DNA of 64,000 nt, from assembly GCF_900095225.1 (NCBI RefSeq), contig NZ_LT607414.1:434618-498617 (forward strand). The letters are read 5' to 3'. Both the position numbers and the translations under genes were made by a program. The notes under the pieces were generated by a model. That model did no database searches and was not told the DNA's origin. It saw only the letters and a list, made by a program, of their open reading frames with translations. Positions 33,297 through 41,908 of the stretch are shown one piece after another. The stretch's first letter is position 1, and each line of letters opens with the position of its first letter. This stretch comes from Pseudomonas sp. UMAB-08. Its GTDB lineage: Bacteria; Pseudomonadota; Gammaproteobacteria; Pseudomonadales; Pseudomonadaceae.

Positions 33297-34222
33297 GCGC
33301 GCCTCCGGTAAGCAAAGCGAACCGCACCGAAGGCGGTGATGAGTAGCGTCACGATCATCATCGTTGCGATCACCGCCGCGCGTGGCCATTGTTGACCGGA
33401 CTTGGTGGTGTCAGTGATTAGGGTGCTCAAGGTCGGCGGCTGACCACCGCCCAGATAGAGCGGGCTGACGAAGTCGCCGAAGGTCAGGATGAAGCAGAAC
33501 AGCGCTGCAACGACGATGCCGATCCGCGCCGACGGTACCACCACCAGCAACACCGTTCGCAGTCGTCCGCAGCCGAGGTTGTGCGCCGCCTCGATCAACG
33601 AGCGATCGATGTACATCAGGCTGAACAGTTGCAGCAACACCACCAGTGGCAGGCACAGCGTGAAATAGCCGACATAGGTGCCAAACGCTGTGTTCAGCAT
33701 TGCAAACGGCTCTCGCCCGAGTTGACCGAGTGCGGCGTTAAAGATGCCGTTATCGCTGAGGAACACCTGCCATGAATAGGTGCGCACCAGATAGCTGGTG
33801 AAGAACGGTGTAATCAGCAGCAGCACCAGCAACTGCTTTGCCGACTCGCGGAACTTGAAGGCGATCGTATAGGCGCAGGGAAAGGCCACCATGCTGACCA
33901 GCACGGTGGCGCCCGCAGCCATTGCAAGGGTGTGGACGTAAGCGTCCCAGAAGAACCCGCGGCTGAGCATGTAGCTCCAGTTCAGCCACTCGAACGTCGG
34001 CACCATCCGGAAGTTGCGCACGGTCCAGAAGCTGATGGCCACCAGAAACGCCAGCGGGAATATGAAGAAGATCAACTGCCAGATCAGGATCGGCATCGCG
34101 AACGTGAAGCCGTACCAGGGCAAGCGGAATGTCCTCTTGCCCCCGCACCGTCGCGCCAACGGCTTCGCCGCACTACTTTCGGCATACCCTGGCGGCGAAT
34201 TCCTTAACTTTTGTAACATCAT
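33293..34222 (-). CDS. ABC transporter permease (PotB-like)
   Basis: A 309-aa permease: a cytoplasmic N-terminus, a first helix FAMPILIWQLIFFIFPLAFL (about 40-60), and the EAA motif EAAHNLGCGRLRTVLLVVVP near 220. The start was set at the first of two adjacent ATGs (MMLQKLRN), 7 bases after a GGAGGT ribosome site; earlier in-frame starts fall in or beyond the binding-protein gene. Confidence 0.9.
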   Translation of the reverse strand: MMLQKLRNSPPGYAESSAAKPLARRCGGKRTFRLPWYGFTFAMPILIWQLIFFIFPLAFLVAISFWTVRNFRMVPTFEWLNWSYMLSRGFFWDAYVHTLAMAAGATVLVSMVAFPCAYTIAFKFRESAKQLLVLLLITPFFTSYLVRTYSWQVFLSDNGIFNAALGQLGREPFAMLNTAFGTYVGYFTLCLPLVVLLQLFSLMYIDRSLIEAAHNLGCGRLRTVLLVVVPSARIGIVVAALFCFILTFGDFVSPLYLGGGQPPTLSTLITDTTKSGQQWPRAAVIATMMIVTLLITAFGAVRFAYRRRA

Positions 34223-34245
34223 TGCGACCACCTCCGAGTGCCTCA

Positions 34246-35373
34246 TCAAGCGCCCTTGTATTCGGACCAGAAGTCGTTCCACTCCTCCAGGCTCTGCTGG
34301 ATCGGGAGCTCGCGGTACTTGATGCGACCATCCCTGATGTCATTCATGACGTTACGCTGGCCGAGCACCATGCCTTGACGCTTCGCTTCGGCGGGATCGG
34401 TCTGGTTCAGCAGTTCCCAACCTTTTTTGCTCGGGATGAGGGCTGGATAAGCGGCCATCTTCGCCGACTTGACCTGGCCTTCCGGCGATGTGATGTATTG
34501 GATGAACTTCTTCGCCAGCTCCGGACTGTGTGCTTTCCTGGCGATGCAGTAGGACTCCGTCCATTGCAACCCGCCCTCCTCCGGCAGCACGGTTTTCACC
34601 GGTGCGCCGGCGCGCTGCAGGACCCCGGTGATCCAGTCGCCGATACCGCACATTGCATGGATCTGACCGTTCTTCAGCGAAGAAAAGGTTCCGCCGTAAT
34701 CGAAGAATCCACCGATCTGTGGGCGCAGGCTCATCATCTTCTGTTTGACGCTTTGCCAGTGCGCGGTGTCGATGTCGTAAGGGCGCGCATTGCCGTTCAG
34801 CAGACTGATCTGCCCCAGATTCGGCAAGTGCCAGTCGAAGTGCCCAACCTTGCCCTTGAGGCTTTCGTCCCAGAACATGTCATAGCTGCGCACCTTGGCT
34901 TCGGGAATGAGCTGGGTGTTGTAAGCGATGCCCAGAAAGCCAAAGCGGATAAGGACAGAATAGAGCTTGTCACCCTGCCAGTGCCCAGGGAAGTGCTGGA
35001 ACTCAGGGTAGAAGTCGTCAAAGGGATAGTCCGCGGGGTCGAGCTCTTCAATGTATTCGGCAGCATTGAGTTGCTGCACATATTCGGCGTCGGACAGGAT
35101 CAGATCGAAGGTACCGGGCGGGGATTGCGAGATCAGCCCCAGCATGTTGTCCCCACCGGTGTAGTACTTGGCCCGGACTTTGACCCCATACTTGCGCTCA
35201 AAATCAGCGACTATGTCCGGCTCTGCGTGTCCGGCCCATGCCAGGATGACCAGTTCTTTTTCCGATGCAGCAAAGCTTCTCAAAGGCAGGAACCCAGATA
35301 GCGCTGCAGTGCCTGCCAGGATGCTGGTGGTCTTGAGGAATGTACGGCGTGAAAGGTCGACGCGATTTTTCAT
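34246..35373 (-). CDS. ABC transporter periplasmic substrate-binding protein (PotD-like)
   Basis: A 375-aa extracellular solute-binding protein. The twin-arginine signal SRRTFLKTTSILAGTAALSG (about 8-27) predicts Tat export. The mature part has the polyamine-type fold (ELVILAWAGHAEPDIVADF, YNTQLIPEA, GIGDWITGVL, KAHSPELAKKFIQYI). It starts the four-gene transporter operon and is divergent from the creatininase gene. The shared intergenic operator-like sequence supports a role in uptake of creatinine or a derivative. This is inference. Confidence 0.92.
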   Translation of the reverse strand: MKNRVDLSRRTFLKTTSILAGTAALSGFLPLRSFAASEKELVILAWAGHAEPDIVADFERKYGVKVRAKYYTGGDNMLGLISQSPPGTFDLILSDAEYVQQLNAAEYIEELDPADYPFDDFYPEFQHFPGHWQGDKLYSVLIRFGFLGIAYNTQLIPEAKVRSYDMFWDESLKGKVGHFDWHLPNLGQISLLNGNARPYDIDTAHWQSVKQKMMSLRPQIGGFFDYGGTFSSLKNGQIHAMCGIGDWITGVLQRAGAPVKTVLPEEGGLQWTESYCIARKAHSPELAKKFIQYITSPEGQVKSAKMAAYPALIPSKKGWELLNQTDPAEAKRQGMVLGQRNVMNDIRDGRIKYRELPIQQSLEEWNDFWSEYKGA

Positions 35374-35519
35374 TATTGTCTCTCCTGGGTGATGGAAAGT
35401 TGCCCGTGTCCGTTTCATCCTTTTGCGCTTGCCTCCTGCTTACTGTCGCTGCCAACCACACGCATCATTAGCTGGCTGCATGCATTGCAGCAGGTCGCCA
35501 TCACCCATTTTTGTACGCG

Positions 35520-35544
35520 TCCGACCTGAAGTTTGTCAGATCCG
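35520..35544. promoter_or_regulatory. Creatinine-locus operator-like site 1
   Basis: TCCGACCTG..GTT.GTCA.ATCCG matches the site before the creatinase gene at 21 of 25 bases. It lies 147 bases upstream of the transporter's first gene, in the same orientation relative to that gene as the other copy is to creatinase. A GlxA/GbdR-type AraC regulator is the obvious candidate to bind; two are encoded nearby. Confidence 0.7.
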
Positions 35545-35636
35545 ACCCATCGCCCCCCTTTCACCGAAAAGCGAAAAACCCGGAAAGCCTTCCCCCAGCC
35601 AGAAATGCCAAATTAGAGGATGTTTTGTCATTTACG

Positions 35637-35654
35637 GGTCGGATTTGGACAAAT
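35637..35654. promoter_or_regulatory. Partial inverted copy of the creatinine-locus operator, facing creatininase
   Basis: GGGTCGGATTTGGACAAA resembles the reverse complement of site 1 (CGGATcTG-ACAAA) with a one-base insertion. It lies about 145 bases upstream of the creatininase start. It would give each divergent operon its own site. Weak match. Confidence 0.4.
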
Positions 35655-35797
35655 CGCCCCCTTCCCGATCTGATCGAATCGCTCTATGCGCCACCTTCGA
35701 TTCCTGCAATCCAAAGGGTCGGTCAGACAATAGGCGAACGCCCCCAACCACCGGTTAAAAACCGCCAACAGTTCAATCACTTTCAAAGGGTGTGTAG

Positions 35798-36580
35798 ATG
35801 AACAACAGCGTCGTTATTGGAGAACTCACCTGGCCAGAGTATGCAGAGAAGGTCGCTACCGGCTGCCCTATCTTTCTGCCCGTTGGCGCATTGGAACAGC
35901 ATGGACATCACATGTGCATGGAGGTCGATGTTCTGCTACCTACCGCGATATGTAAGGCGGTCGCAAAAAATGTCAGCGGCCTGGTTTTGCCTGCACTGGC
36001 CTATGGCTACAAGTCTCAGCAGAAATCAGGAGGCGGCAACCACTTTCCTGGAACGACCAGTCTCGATGGGGCCACTCTGACCCATACCGTGCAGGACATC
36101 ATCAGAGAACTTGCACGCCATGGTGCACGCAAACTGGTGATGATGAATGGTCACTATGAAAACTCGATGTTCATTGTCGAGGGCATAGACCTTGCACTTC
36201 GAGAACTTCGCTACGGTGGCATCAGTGACTTCAAAGTTGTCGTGCTGTCCTATTGGGACTTCATCAACGAGCCCGCCGTGATCGAAAAGCTGTATCCCGA
36301 TGGGTTCCTCGGCTGGGACATAGAACATGGCGGTATTTTCGAAACCTCTTTGATGCTGGCCCTTCACCCTGACAAGGTCGATCTGAGTCGCGCAGTCGAC
36401 CATCCCCCAGCGAGCTTCCCGCCTTATGACGTCTTTCCCATCATTCCTGAGCGCACACCGGCGTGTGGAACACTGTCATCCCCTAAAGGTTCCAGTCGAG
36501 AGAAAGGTGAGCTGATTCTTGAAGTGTGTGTCTCAGGCATTAGTGCCGCCGTGCGAGAGGCTTTTGATTTGGAAACATAA
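35798..36580 (+). CDS. crnA: Creatininase (creatinine amidohydrolase)
   Basis: This metal-dependent hydrolase opens creatinine to creatine. It is 260 aa and matches the P. putida enzyme closely as I remember it. The ligand residues lie in VGALEQHGHHMCMEVDVLLP (Glu34, His36, Asp45), NGHYENSM (His and Glu near 120) and GWDIEHGGIFETS (Glu near 177). The GGGNHFPGTTSLDGATLTHT segment is characteristic. The ATG follows AAGGG at 8 bases. Downstream is an APC permease; creatinase, which uses its product, is 3 kb away. Confidence 0.95.
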   Translation: MNNSVVIGELTWPEYAEKVATGCPIFLPVGALEQHGHHMCMEVDVLLPTAICKAVAKNVSGLVLPALAYGYKSQQKSGGGNHFPGTTSLDGATLTHTVQDIIRELARHGARKLVMMNGHYENSMFIVEGIDLALRELRYGGISDFKVVVLSYWDFINEPAVIEKLYPDGFLGWDIEHGGIFETSLMLALHPDKVDLSRAVDHPPASFPPYDVFPIIPERTPACGTLSSPKGSSREKGELILEVCVSGISAAVREAFDLET

Positions 36581-36639
36581 AGAGCTCACGGACGTGCACA
36601 AATAACAAACGACAGCTAACCCTTCACCGTCCCAAATAG

Positions 36640-36647
36640 AATAAAAA
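36640..36647 (+). promoter_or_regulatory. AAnAAnAA motif before the APC permease gene
   Basis: AATAAAAA directly precedes the AAGGG ribosome site, matching the Crc/Hfq consensus. Role inferred. Confidence 0.35.
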
Positions 36648-36658
36648 GGGTAAATATC

Positions 36659-38053
36659 ATGTCCAGCAGCTCCACGTTGGCCCCAGGCCTCAAGCAGCGT
36701 CACGTCACCATGCTTTCAATTGCCGGCGCCATCGGTGCCGGCCTGTTCATCGGCTCAGGACACGCTATCGCCTCCGCGGGTCCAGCAACGATTCTGGCTT
36801 ACATATTTTCCGGCACTTTGGTCGTTCTGGTCATGCGCATGCTTGGAGAAATGGCCGTAGCCTCGCCCGATACAGGATCATTTTCGACCTATGCCGAGCG
36901 TGCGATGGGACGCGGCGCGGGCTTTACCATCGGCTGGCTGTACTGGTGGTTCTGGGTGTTGGTCATTCCTATCGAAGCCATTGCAGCAGCCGCTATTTTG
37001 CACGCCTGGTTTCCCGCCATACAAACGTGGGAGTTTGCGATAGCGGTAACCGGTCTGCTGACGTTAACGAACCTGTTCAGTGTCGCTCGTTATGGGGAGT
37101 TTGAATTCTGGTTCGCCATGCTCAAAGTCATTGCAGTACTGGGCTTTATCGCGCTTGGCGCGCTTGCCCTGGCTGGCGCATTACCTGATACGACGGTGCG
37201 TGGTGTCGTTCAATTAAGCAAAGAGTTTGGTGGCTTCATGCCCAATGGCATGACCGCCGTTATCGGTGCAATGCTCACCACAGTGTTCAGCTTCATGGGA
37301 ACAGAAATCGTCACCATTGCAGCGGCCGAATCTCAGAACCCCTCCAAACAGATAACCCGCGCGACAAACTCCGTCGTCTGGCGAATGGGGATTTTCTATA
37401 TTGTATCGGTGTTCCTCATTATCTCCATCGTCCCGTGGAACGACCCCATGCTTATGGAAGTCGGTTCTTATCAGAGAGCGCTTGAGTTGATGAATATTCC
37501 ACACGCGAAGATGATTGTAGATATCGTTGTACTGATTGCGGTAGCCAGCTGCCTTAACTCAGCCATCTATACGGCGTCACGTATGGTCTACTCGCTGAGC
37601 ACACGCGGGGATGGCCCTCAAGTACTGCAGAAAACTTCGTCTTCAGGGGTGCCCTATGTTGCGGTGCTAGCCAGCACAGCGGTTGGTTTCCTGACCACAG
37701 CGCTTAACTATTTTGCGCCCAACGAAGTATTCTCCTTCCTCCTGGCCAGCTCTGGAGCTGTTGCCCTATTGGTCTATCTGGCCATTGCTATTTCTCAATT
37801 GATACTTCGCAAAAAAATGAATGCTTCGGGACAGCCTATCGCATTCAAAATGTGGTTTTATCCTTGGCTCAGCTACCTGGTTATTTTCTGCATCCTGAGT
37901 ATCCTGATCGTCATGCTTATTTTGCCAGAGCACCGCATGGAAGTTATTGCTACGGGTGCGCTCGCACTGTCCATCGTTTGTATGGCCGCAATCTTCAACG
38001 CCAAGAAGAAGACATTGCAAAACGTTGAGATGGCTCAAACAGAGAATGCTTAA
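36659..38053 (+). CDS. APC-family amino-acid/GABA-type permease
   Basis: A 464-aa secondary transporter with about 12 helices. The N-terminal TM1 motif IAGAIGAGLFIGSGHAI (about 20-36) and the SFMGTEIVTIAAAESQNP segment (about 213-230) are typical of the GabP/AnsP group of the APC superfamily. It follows creatininase by 78 bases on the same strand, before a clear terminator. It probably brings in creatinine or creatine, but the substrate is inferred from position only. Confidence 0.92.
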   Translation: MSSSSTLAPGLKQRHVTMLSIAGAIGAGLFIGSGHAIASAGPATILAYIFSGTLVVLVMRMLGEMAVASPDTGSFSTYAERAMGRGAGFTIGWLYWWFWVLVIPIEAIAAAAILHAWFPAIQTWEFAIAVTGLLTLTNLFSVARYGEFEFWFAMLKVIAVLGFIALGALALAGALPDTTVRGVVQLSKEFGGFMPNGMTAVIGAMLTTVFSFMGTEIVTIAAAESQNPSKQITRATNSVVWRMGIFYIVSVFLIISIVPWNDPMLMEVGSYQRALELMNIPHAKMIVDIVVLIAVASCLNSAIYTASRMVYSLSTRGDGPQVLQKTSSSGVPYVAVLASTAVGFLTTALNYFAPNEVFSFLLASSGAVALLVYLAIAISQLILRKKMNASGQPIAFKMWFYPWLSYLVIFCILSILIVMLILPEHRMEVIATGALALSIVCMAAIFNAKKKTLQNVEMAQTENA

Positions 38054-38107
38054 CTCTATATCCACATAACGTCGCATACGAACATTCATCCTCGCTCACC
38101 TCTTTGC

Positions 38108-38142
38108 GGCCCGCTCTCCACCACAGAGCTGGCCGTTTTTTT
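38108..38142 (+). terminator. Rho-independent terminator of the creatininase-permease operon
   Basis: Stem GGCC-c-GCTCT / AGAGC-t-GGCC with a 7-base loop, followed by TTTTTTT. It lies about 55 bases after the permease stop. Confidence 0.85.
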
Positions 38143-38370
38143 CTTTCTCCCTCCCTACGTTTTGTACGCTTCCCTTCGGCCATTTAGTCGGATCCAATCT
38201 CAATCACATCTTGCATGCAAATTCATTTCGTTATGGTCTATTGATCGAACACTCGGTGTAAGATCCAGAAACCTGAAAGCAGGGTTAATAATCATAAAAA
38301 CTAGATGATGTCGCCAAAGCCGGCAGCGTGCCGAAGAGCGCGTCACTTATACAGTTGAGGAGCGGTAAAG

Positions 38371-39387
38371 ATGGCGAAACTCCAGGCGGTGCCCCCTGCT
38401 GCGGGACGTTCGGCTAATGAACAACGGCCAGTGAAGATCGTAGGTTTTCTGGTCATACCGAACTTCACTACTATCGGCTTCGCCTCTGCCGTGGAAACCT
38501 TGCGCATGGCCAATCTGGCAGCGCGCCAACCTATGTTCCGCACGGTTATCATCGCAGCCAACACAGAGCCGGTCACAGCCAGCAACGGCATGCGCATCCT
38601 GCCCGACTACTCCATTACCGATGCGCCAAAACTGGATATTCTGTTCGTTGTCGGATCAAACCCGATCGTCTCCAATCACAGCAGCCGACCGTTACTCAAT
38701 TGGCTACGTAAGCTGGCCCATGATCAGGTGGCGCTAGGCGGGATTTGCACCGGCAGCCACTTGTTGGCTCGCGCTGATTTGCTCAAGGGTTATCGCTGCA
38801 CGATTCACTGGGAAGACATCGAAGCGTTGAAGGAGCGTTTTCCAGGGATCATCATTTCCAACCAGCTGTTCGAGCTGGATCGGGATCGCTATACCTGCTC
38901 CGGTGGCGTGGCGTCCATGGACATGACACTGCAGTTGATTGCCCGCGAACCAGGTGGTCGGGACATCGCGGCCCATGCGGCCGAGTTGCTGCTGTGTGAT
39001 CGGGTACGTGGCGCGCAGGAGCAACAGCGTGTGCCATTGCGGCAAAAACTGGGCACCTCCCAACCCAAGCTCAGTCAGATGGTGGCGATCATGGAAGCCA
39101 ATCTCGAGGAGCCGGTGGGCCTTGAGGAACTCGCGCGGCTGAACGAAGTGTCGGTGCGGCAACTGGAACGCCTGTTTCACAAGCACCTGCAACGTACGCC
39201 AAGTCAGTACTACCTGGAATTGCGCCTTTCACGGGCGCGGCAATTACTGCTACGCAGCGAGTCGCAAGTACGCGATATCGCCCTCGCCTGCGGCTTTGTT
39301 TCACCTGCGCATTTCTCCAAGTGCTACAGCCGCTTTTTCGGTGTATCGCCCATCGGTGAACGTAAACAAGTGGCTTCCTTGCATTAA
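38371..39387 (+). CDS. GlxA-family AraC-type transcriptional regulator (first copy)
   Basis: A 338-aa regulator. Residues about 20-190 are a DJ-1/PfpI-like ligand domain with the elbow GGICTGSHLLARADLL retaining Cys. The C-terminal AraC DNA-binding domain has two helix-turn-helix units (about 245-330; GLEELARLNEVSVRQLERLF and VRDIALACGFVSPAHFSKCY). It belongs to the GbdR/SouR/CdhR group that senses glycine betaine, sarcosine, carnitine and similar amines, which fits creatine metabolism. The ATG has GAGGAG at 8 bases. It lies between the creatininase operon and a convergent creatinase gene. Confidence 0.93.
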   Translation: MAKLQAVPPAAGRSANEQRPVKIVGFLVIPNFTTIGFASAVETLRMANLAARQPMFRTVIIAANTEPVTASNGMRILPDYSITDAPKLDILFVVGSNPIVSNHSSRPLLNWLRKLAHDQVALGGICTGSHLLARADLLKGYRCTIHWEDIEALKERFPGIIISNQLFELDRDRYTCSGGVASMDMTLQLIAREPGGRDIAAHAAELLLCDRVRGAQEQQRVPLRQKLGTSQPKLSQMVAIMEANLEEPVGLEELARLNEVSVRQLERLFHKHLQRTPSQYYLELRLSRARQLLLRSESQVRDIALACGFVSPAHFSKCYSRFFGVSPIGERKQVASLH

Positions 39388-39475
39388 CGCGTAAGAGCAC
39401 GTCTTGCCGGTGCAGAAGGTCGATGCCACTCGTCAAAGAGAAGCGCCGCACAGGTTCACTGTGCGGCGCGTGATC

Positions 39476-40687
39476 TCACTTCTTGATGATGTTGTGTTCC
39501 GGGCCATACGGGAATTTGGTGATGTTTTCGCCACCCTGTTCGTTGACGATCAGTATGTCGTGTTCACGATAGCCGCCTGCACCCGGAAGGCCTTCAGGCA
39601 GCATGATCATCGGTTCAATGGAGACCACCATCCCCGGTTCCAGCACGGTGTCGATGTCTTCGCGCAGCTCCAGCCCGGCTTCGCGGCCGTAGTAGTGGCT
39701 CAGCGTGCCGAAGGAGTGACCGTAGCCGAAGGTGCGGTATTGCAGCAGATCGTGTTCCAGGAAGATCTCGTTCAGTTGCAGGGCGATATCGCAGCAACGC
39801 ACGCCCGGCTTGATCAGTTTCAGACCGGCCTCGTGCACTTTGACGTTAACTTCCCACAAGCGCAGATGCTCGTCGGAGCAGTGGTCCAGGAACAATGTAC
39901 GTTCCAGTGCAGTGTAGTAACCGGCGATCATCGGAAAGCAATTAAGGCTGAGGATGTCACCCTTGTTGACCTTGCGTGACGTCACCGGGTTATGTGCGCC
40001 ATCGGTGTTGATGCCGGACTGGAACCAGGTCCAGGTGTCCATCAGTTCGGAGTTCGGGAAAGTGCGGGCAATTTCGCGCACCATCGCCTGAGTGGCGTGC
40101 AGGGCCACCTCATATTCTGGAACCTGATCACGCAAGGCTTCGACGATGGCGGCACCGCCGATGTCCGCTACACGGGCACCATGGCGGATGATCGCGTGTT
40201 CTTCGGCGGACTTGATCATGCGCATGCGCATGCAGGGTGCGCCGATATCCACCAACTCAGCCTGCGGGTAGCGGCTGGCAAGTTTGTCGCGGTTGAGCAC
40301 ATTCAGATGGTCGAACTCAATGCCGATACGCCCGGCCTTGGGCAAGGCTTGCTGGATTGCGACGAAATAGTTGTCGCGCTGCCAGTCGGTGTACACGATG
40401 TTTTCAGTGCCCATGGTACGGCGCCATGGCTGACCACCATCGATGTTGGCACTGATGGTCACGGCGCTGTCCTGAGTCACAACCAGCGCGTACTGACGAC
40501 CGAAGGAGCAGTACAGAAAATCGCTGTAGTAGTTGATGTTGTGATAGGACGTGAACACTGCCGCGTCGATATTGTTCTGCGCCAGGTACGCCCGTAATTT
40601 GGCCTGGCGATTGGCGTATTCCTGGGCTGAGAACGTTGGTGTCACTTTTTCGCCGTTCTTGATCTGGATGGTTTTGGGCATTTGCAT
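39476..40687 (-). CDS. creA: Creatinase (creatine amidinohydrolase)
   Basis: This enzyme hydrolyses creatine to sarcosine and urea. It is 403 aa, the exact length of the P. putida enzyme, with the pita-bread fold of the M24 family. The N-terminal domain carries TSYHNINYYSDFLYCSFGRQ. The C-terminal catalytic domain has GAHNPVT (catalytic His near 232), FGYGHSFGTLSHYYGREAGL and SIEPMIMLPEGLPGAGGYRE (Glu near 358). The metal ligands of true aminopeptidases are not needed here. The frame is open 111 codons upstream, but MQMPKTIQIKNG is the family start and follows AAGGA. It is convergent with the first GlxA regulator. Confidence 0.97.
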   Translation of the reverse strand: MQMPKTIQIKNGEKVTPTFSAQEYANRQAKLRAYLAQNNIDAAVFTSYHNINYYSDFLYCSFGRQYALVVTQDSAVTISANIDGGQPWRRTMGTENIVYTDWQRDNYFVAIQQALPKAGRIGIEFDHLNVLNRDKLASRYPQAELVDIGAPCMRMRMIKSAEEHAIIRHGARVADIGGAAIVEALRDQVPEYEVALHATQAMVREIARTFPNSELMDTWTWFQSGINTDGAHNPVTSRKVNKGDILSLNCFPMIAGYYTALERTLFLDHCSDEHLRLWEVNVKVHEAGLKLIKPGVRCCDIALQLNEIFLEHDLLQYRTFGYGHSFGTLSHYYGREAGLELREDIDTVLEPGMVVSIEPMIMLPEGLPGAGGYREHDILIVNEQGGENITKFPYGPEHNIIKK

Positions 40688-40786
40688 GTCATTTATCCTT
40701 GTCAGTGATTGAGCGACAGAGGGCGCCACTCTGGCGGGCCGCTGGAGATCATTCGAACAGATGCAAAGTGAGATTTTTTGCGCGAA

Positions 40787-40811
40787 TCCGACCTGTAATT
40801 GGTCATATCCG
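40787..40811. promoter_or_regulatory. Creatinine-locus operator-like site 2 (before creatinase)
   Basis: TCCGACCTG..ATT.GTCA.ATCCG lies 100 bases upstream of the creatinase start and matches the site in the transporter/creatininase gap at 21 of 25 bases. T-rich and CGCG-containing flanks are also similar. Likely activator site; binding inferred. Confidence 0.7.
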
Positions 40812-40908
40812 CTGTTTCCGAAAGTGACCCTCAGGGCCATCAGACAAAGACCAAAATGCCCCCGAAAAGCGCGATGAAAGCCGCTTGGCGGGGGCATTGG
40901 CAAAGGGG

Positions 40909-41880
40909 TCAGGCGGTCAGTGAGCAAGACGGTTGCGGGGGTGTCCGTTCGTCGCGAGGGTGTACGCCGAAGTACTGACGATAGCAACGAAAGAAATGCT
41001 GCAACGAGACGAATCCGCACTCCCGCGCGACATCCGACATGGGCTGTTCACCGGCCCGCAATAACTGACGCGCCTGTTGCAAACGCAGGTCCAGGTAGTG
41101 TCTAGAGGGCGAACAACCCAGACGGTGTTTGAACAGCCGCTCCAGATGCCGCCGAGAAATGCCCATGGTCACGGCCAATTCGTCGATTCCCAGTGTTCGG
41201 GTCAAGTGCTCGTTCATTAATGCCAGCGTCGCTTGAAGTTTTGCCGGGGCGTTATGCATGGGTTGTAGAGGTCTGGCCTGGCGTGCTGAATGTTTTTCCA
41301 TACGCAGTATCAGACCGCGGCCGTGGGTCCGGGCAAGCAGTTCGTGCATCAACCCTTGAACGGCCTGCGGGCCGACGCAGGTCAGACGTTGGCGGTCAAT
41401 GCAGAACGGGGCGGTCACAGGGGTCAAATCATTGAAGGGACCCAACGACAGCAATGGATCAGATTCCGGCAGGCTGCAGCGGAAAGCGTCCAGTGCACCT
41501 ATCTGCGCCAGCAGCCAACCGGCCTTGCCAAATGCACCGAGACTGATTGGCTGCATGGCCCAGTGGCACAGCTGCTGCCGAAAGTCCGGATGATCCGTGC
41601 AAGTGTGCAGGTTCTCGCCACCACAGAGGATTAACACATCGAGCGTTTGTGCCTGATCCAGTCGCGCAGTGGCGGTAGCTATCCCGTTGCTGGCGTTCAG
41701 TTGTTGGCCCTCCAGACTGAGAATTTGCCACTGGCAAACATTGCGCCCAGCCAACTGGTTAGCCAGGCGCAAGGGCTCCAGCGCATTGGCCAGGGCATAC
41801 AAATCGAAGGCTTCCATCAACCAGAAACCAATACGCAGCGCTGGCAGTTGTGGCCCGCCAGATTCGGTCAGTTGCAGCAT
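40909..41880 (-). CDS. GlxA-family AraC-type transcriptional regulator (second copy)
   Basis: A 323-aa regulator with a DJ-1/PfpI-like sensor domain (about 14-180) and a C-terminal AraC domain (LGIDELAVTMGISRRHLERLF and MSDVARECGFVSLQHFFRCY). The elbow cysteine of the sensor is lost: the equivalent stretch reads LGAFGKAGWLLAQIG. The ATG at MLQLTESGG is preceded by a GGGAGAG ribosome site; the open extension would run into the serine dehydratase gene. It is closely followed by the creatinase operator site and lies just downstream of L-serine dehydratase. Confidence 0.9.
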   Translation of the reverse strand: MLQLTESGGPQLPALRIGFWLMEAFDLYALANALEPLRLANQLAGRNVCQWQILSLEGQQLNASNGIATATARLDQAQTLDVLILCGGENLHTCTDHPDFRQQLCHWAMQPISLGAFGKAGWLLAQIGALDAFRCSLPESDPLLSLGPFNDLTPVTAPFCIDRQRLTCVGPQAVQGLMHELLARTHGRGLILRMEKHSARQARPLQPMHNAPAKLQATLALMNEHLTRTLGIDELAVTMGISRRHLERLFKHRLGCSPSRHYLDLRLQQARQLLRAGEQPMSDVARECGFVSLQHFFRCYRQYFGVHPRDERTPPQPSCSLTA

Positions 41881-41908
41881 GTCCCGCTCTCCCTTTGGCC
41901 AAGGTGGC

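Larger units (their letters stand above)
35374..35797. other. Divergent regulatory region between transporter operon and creatininase
   Basis: No gene is convincing here. It holds the conserved operator-like site at 35520-35544 and an inverted partial copy at about 35637-35654, annotated separately. The rest shows C-rich runs but no recognisable feature. Confidence 0.6.
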
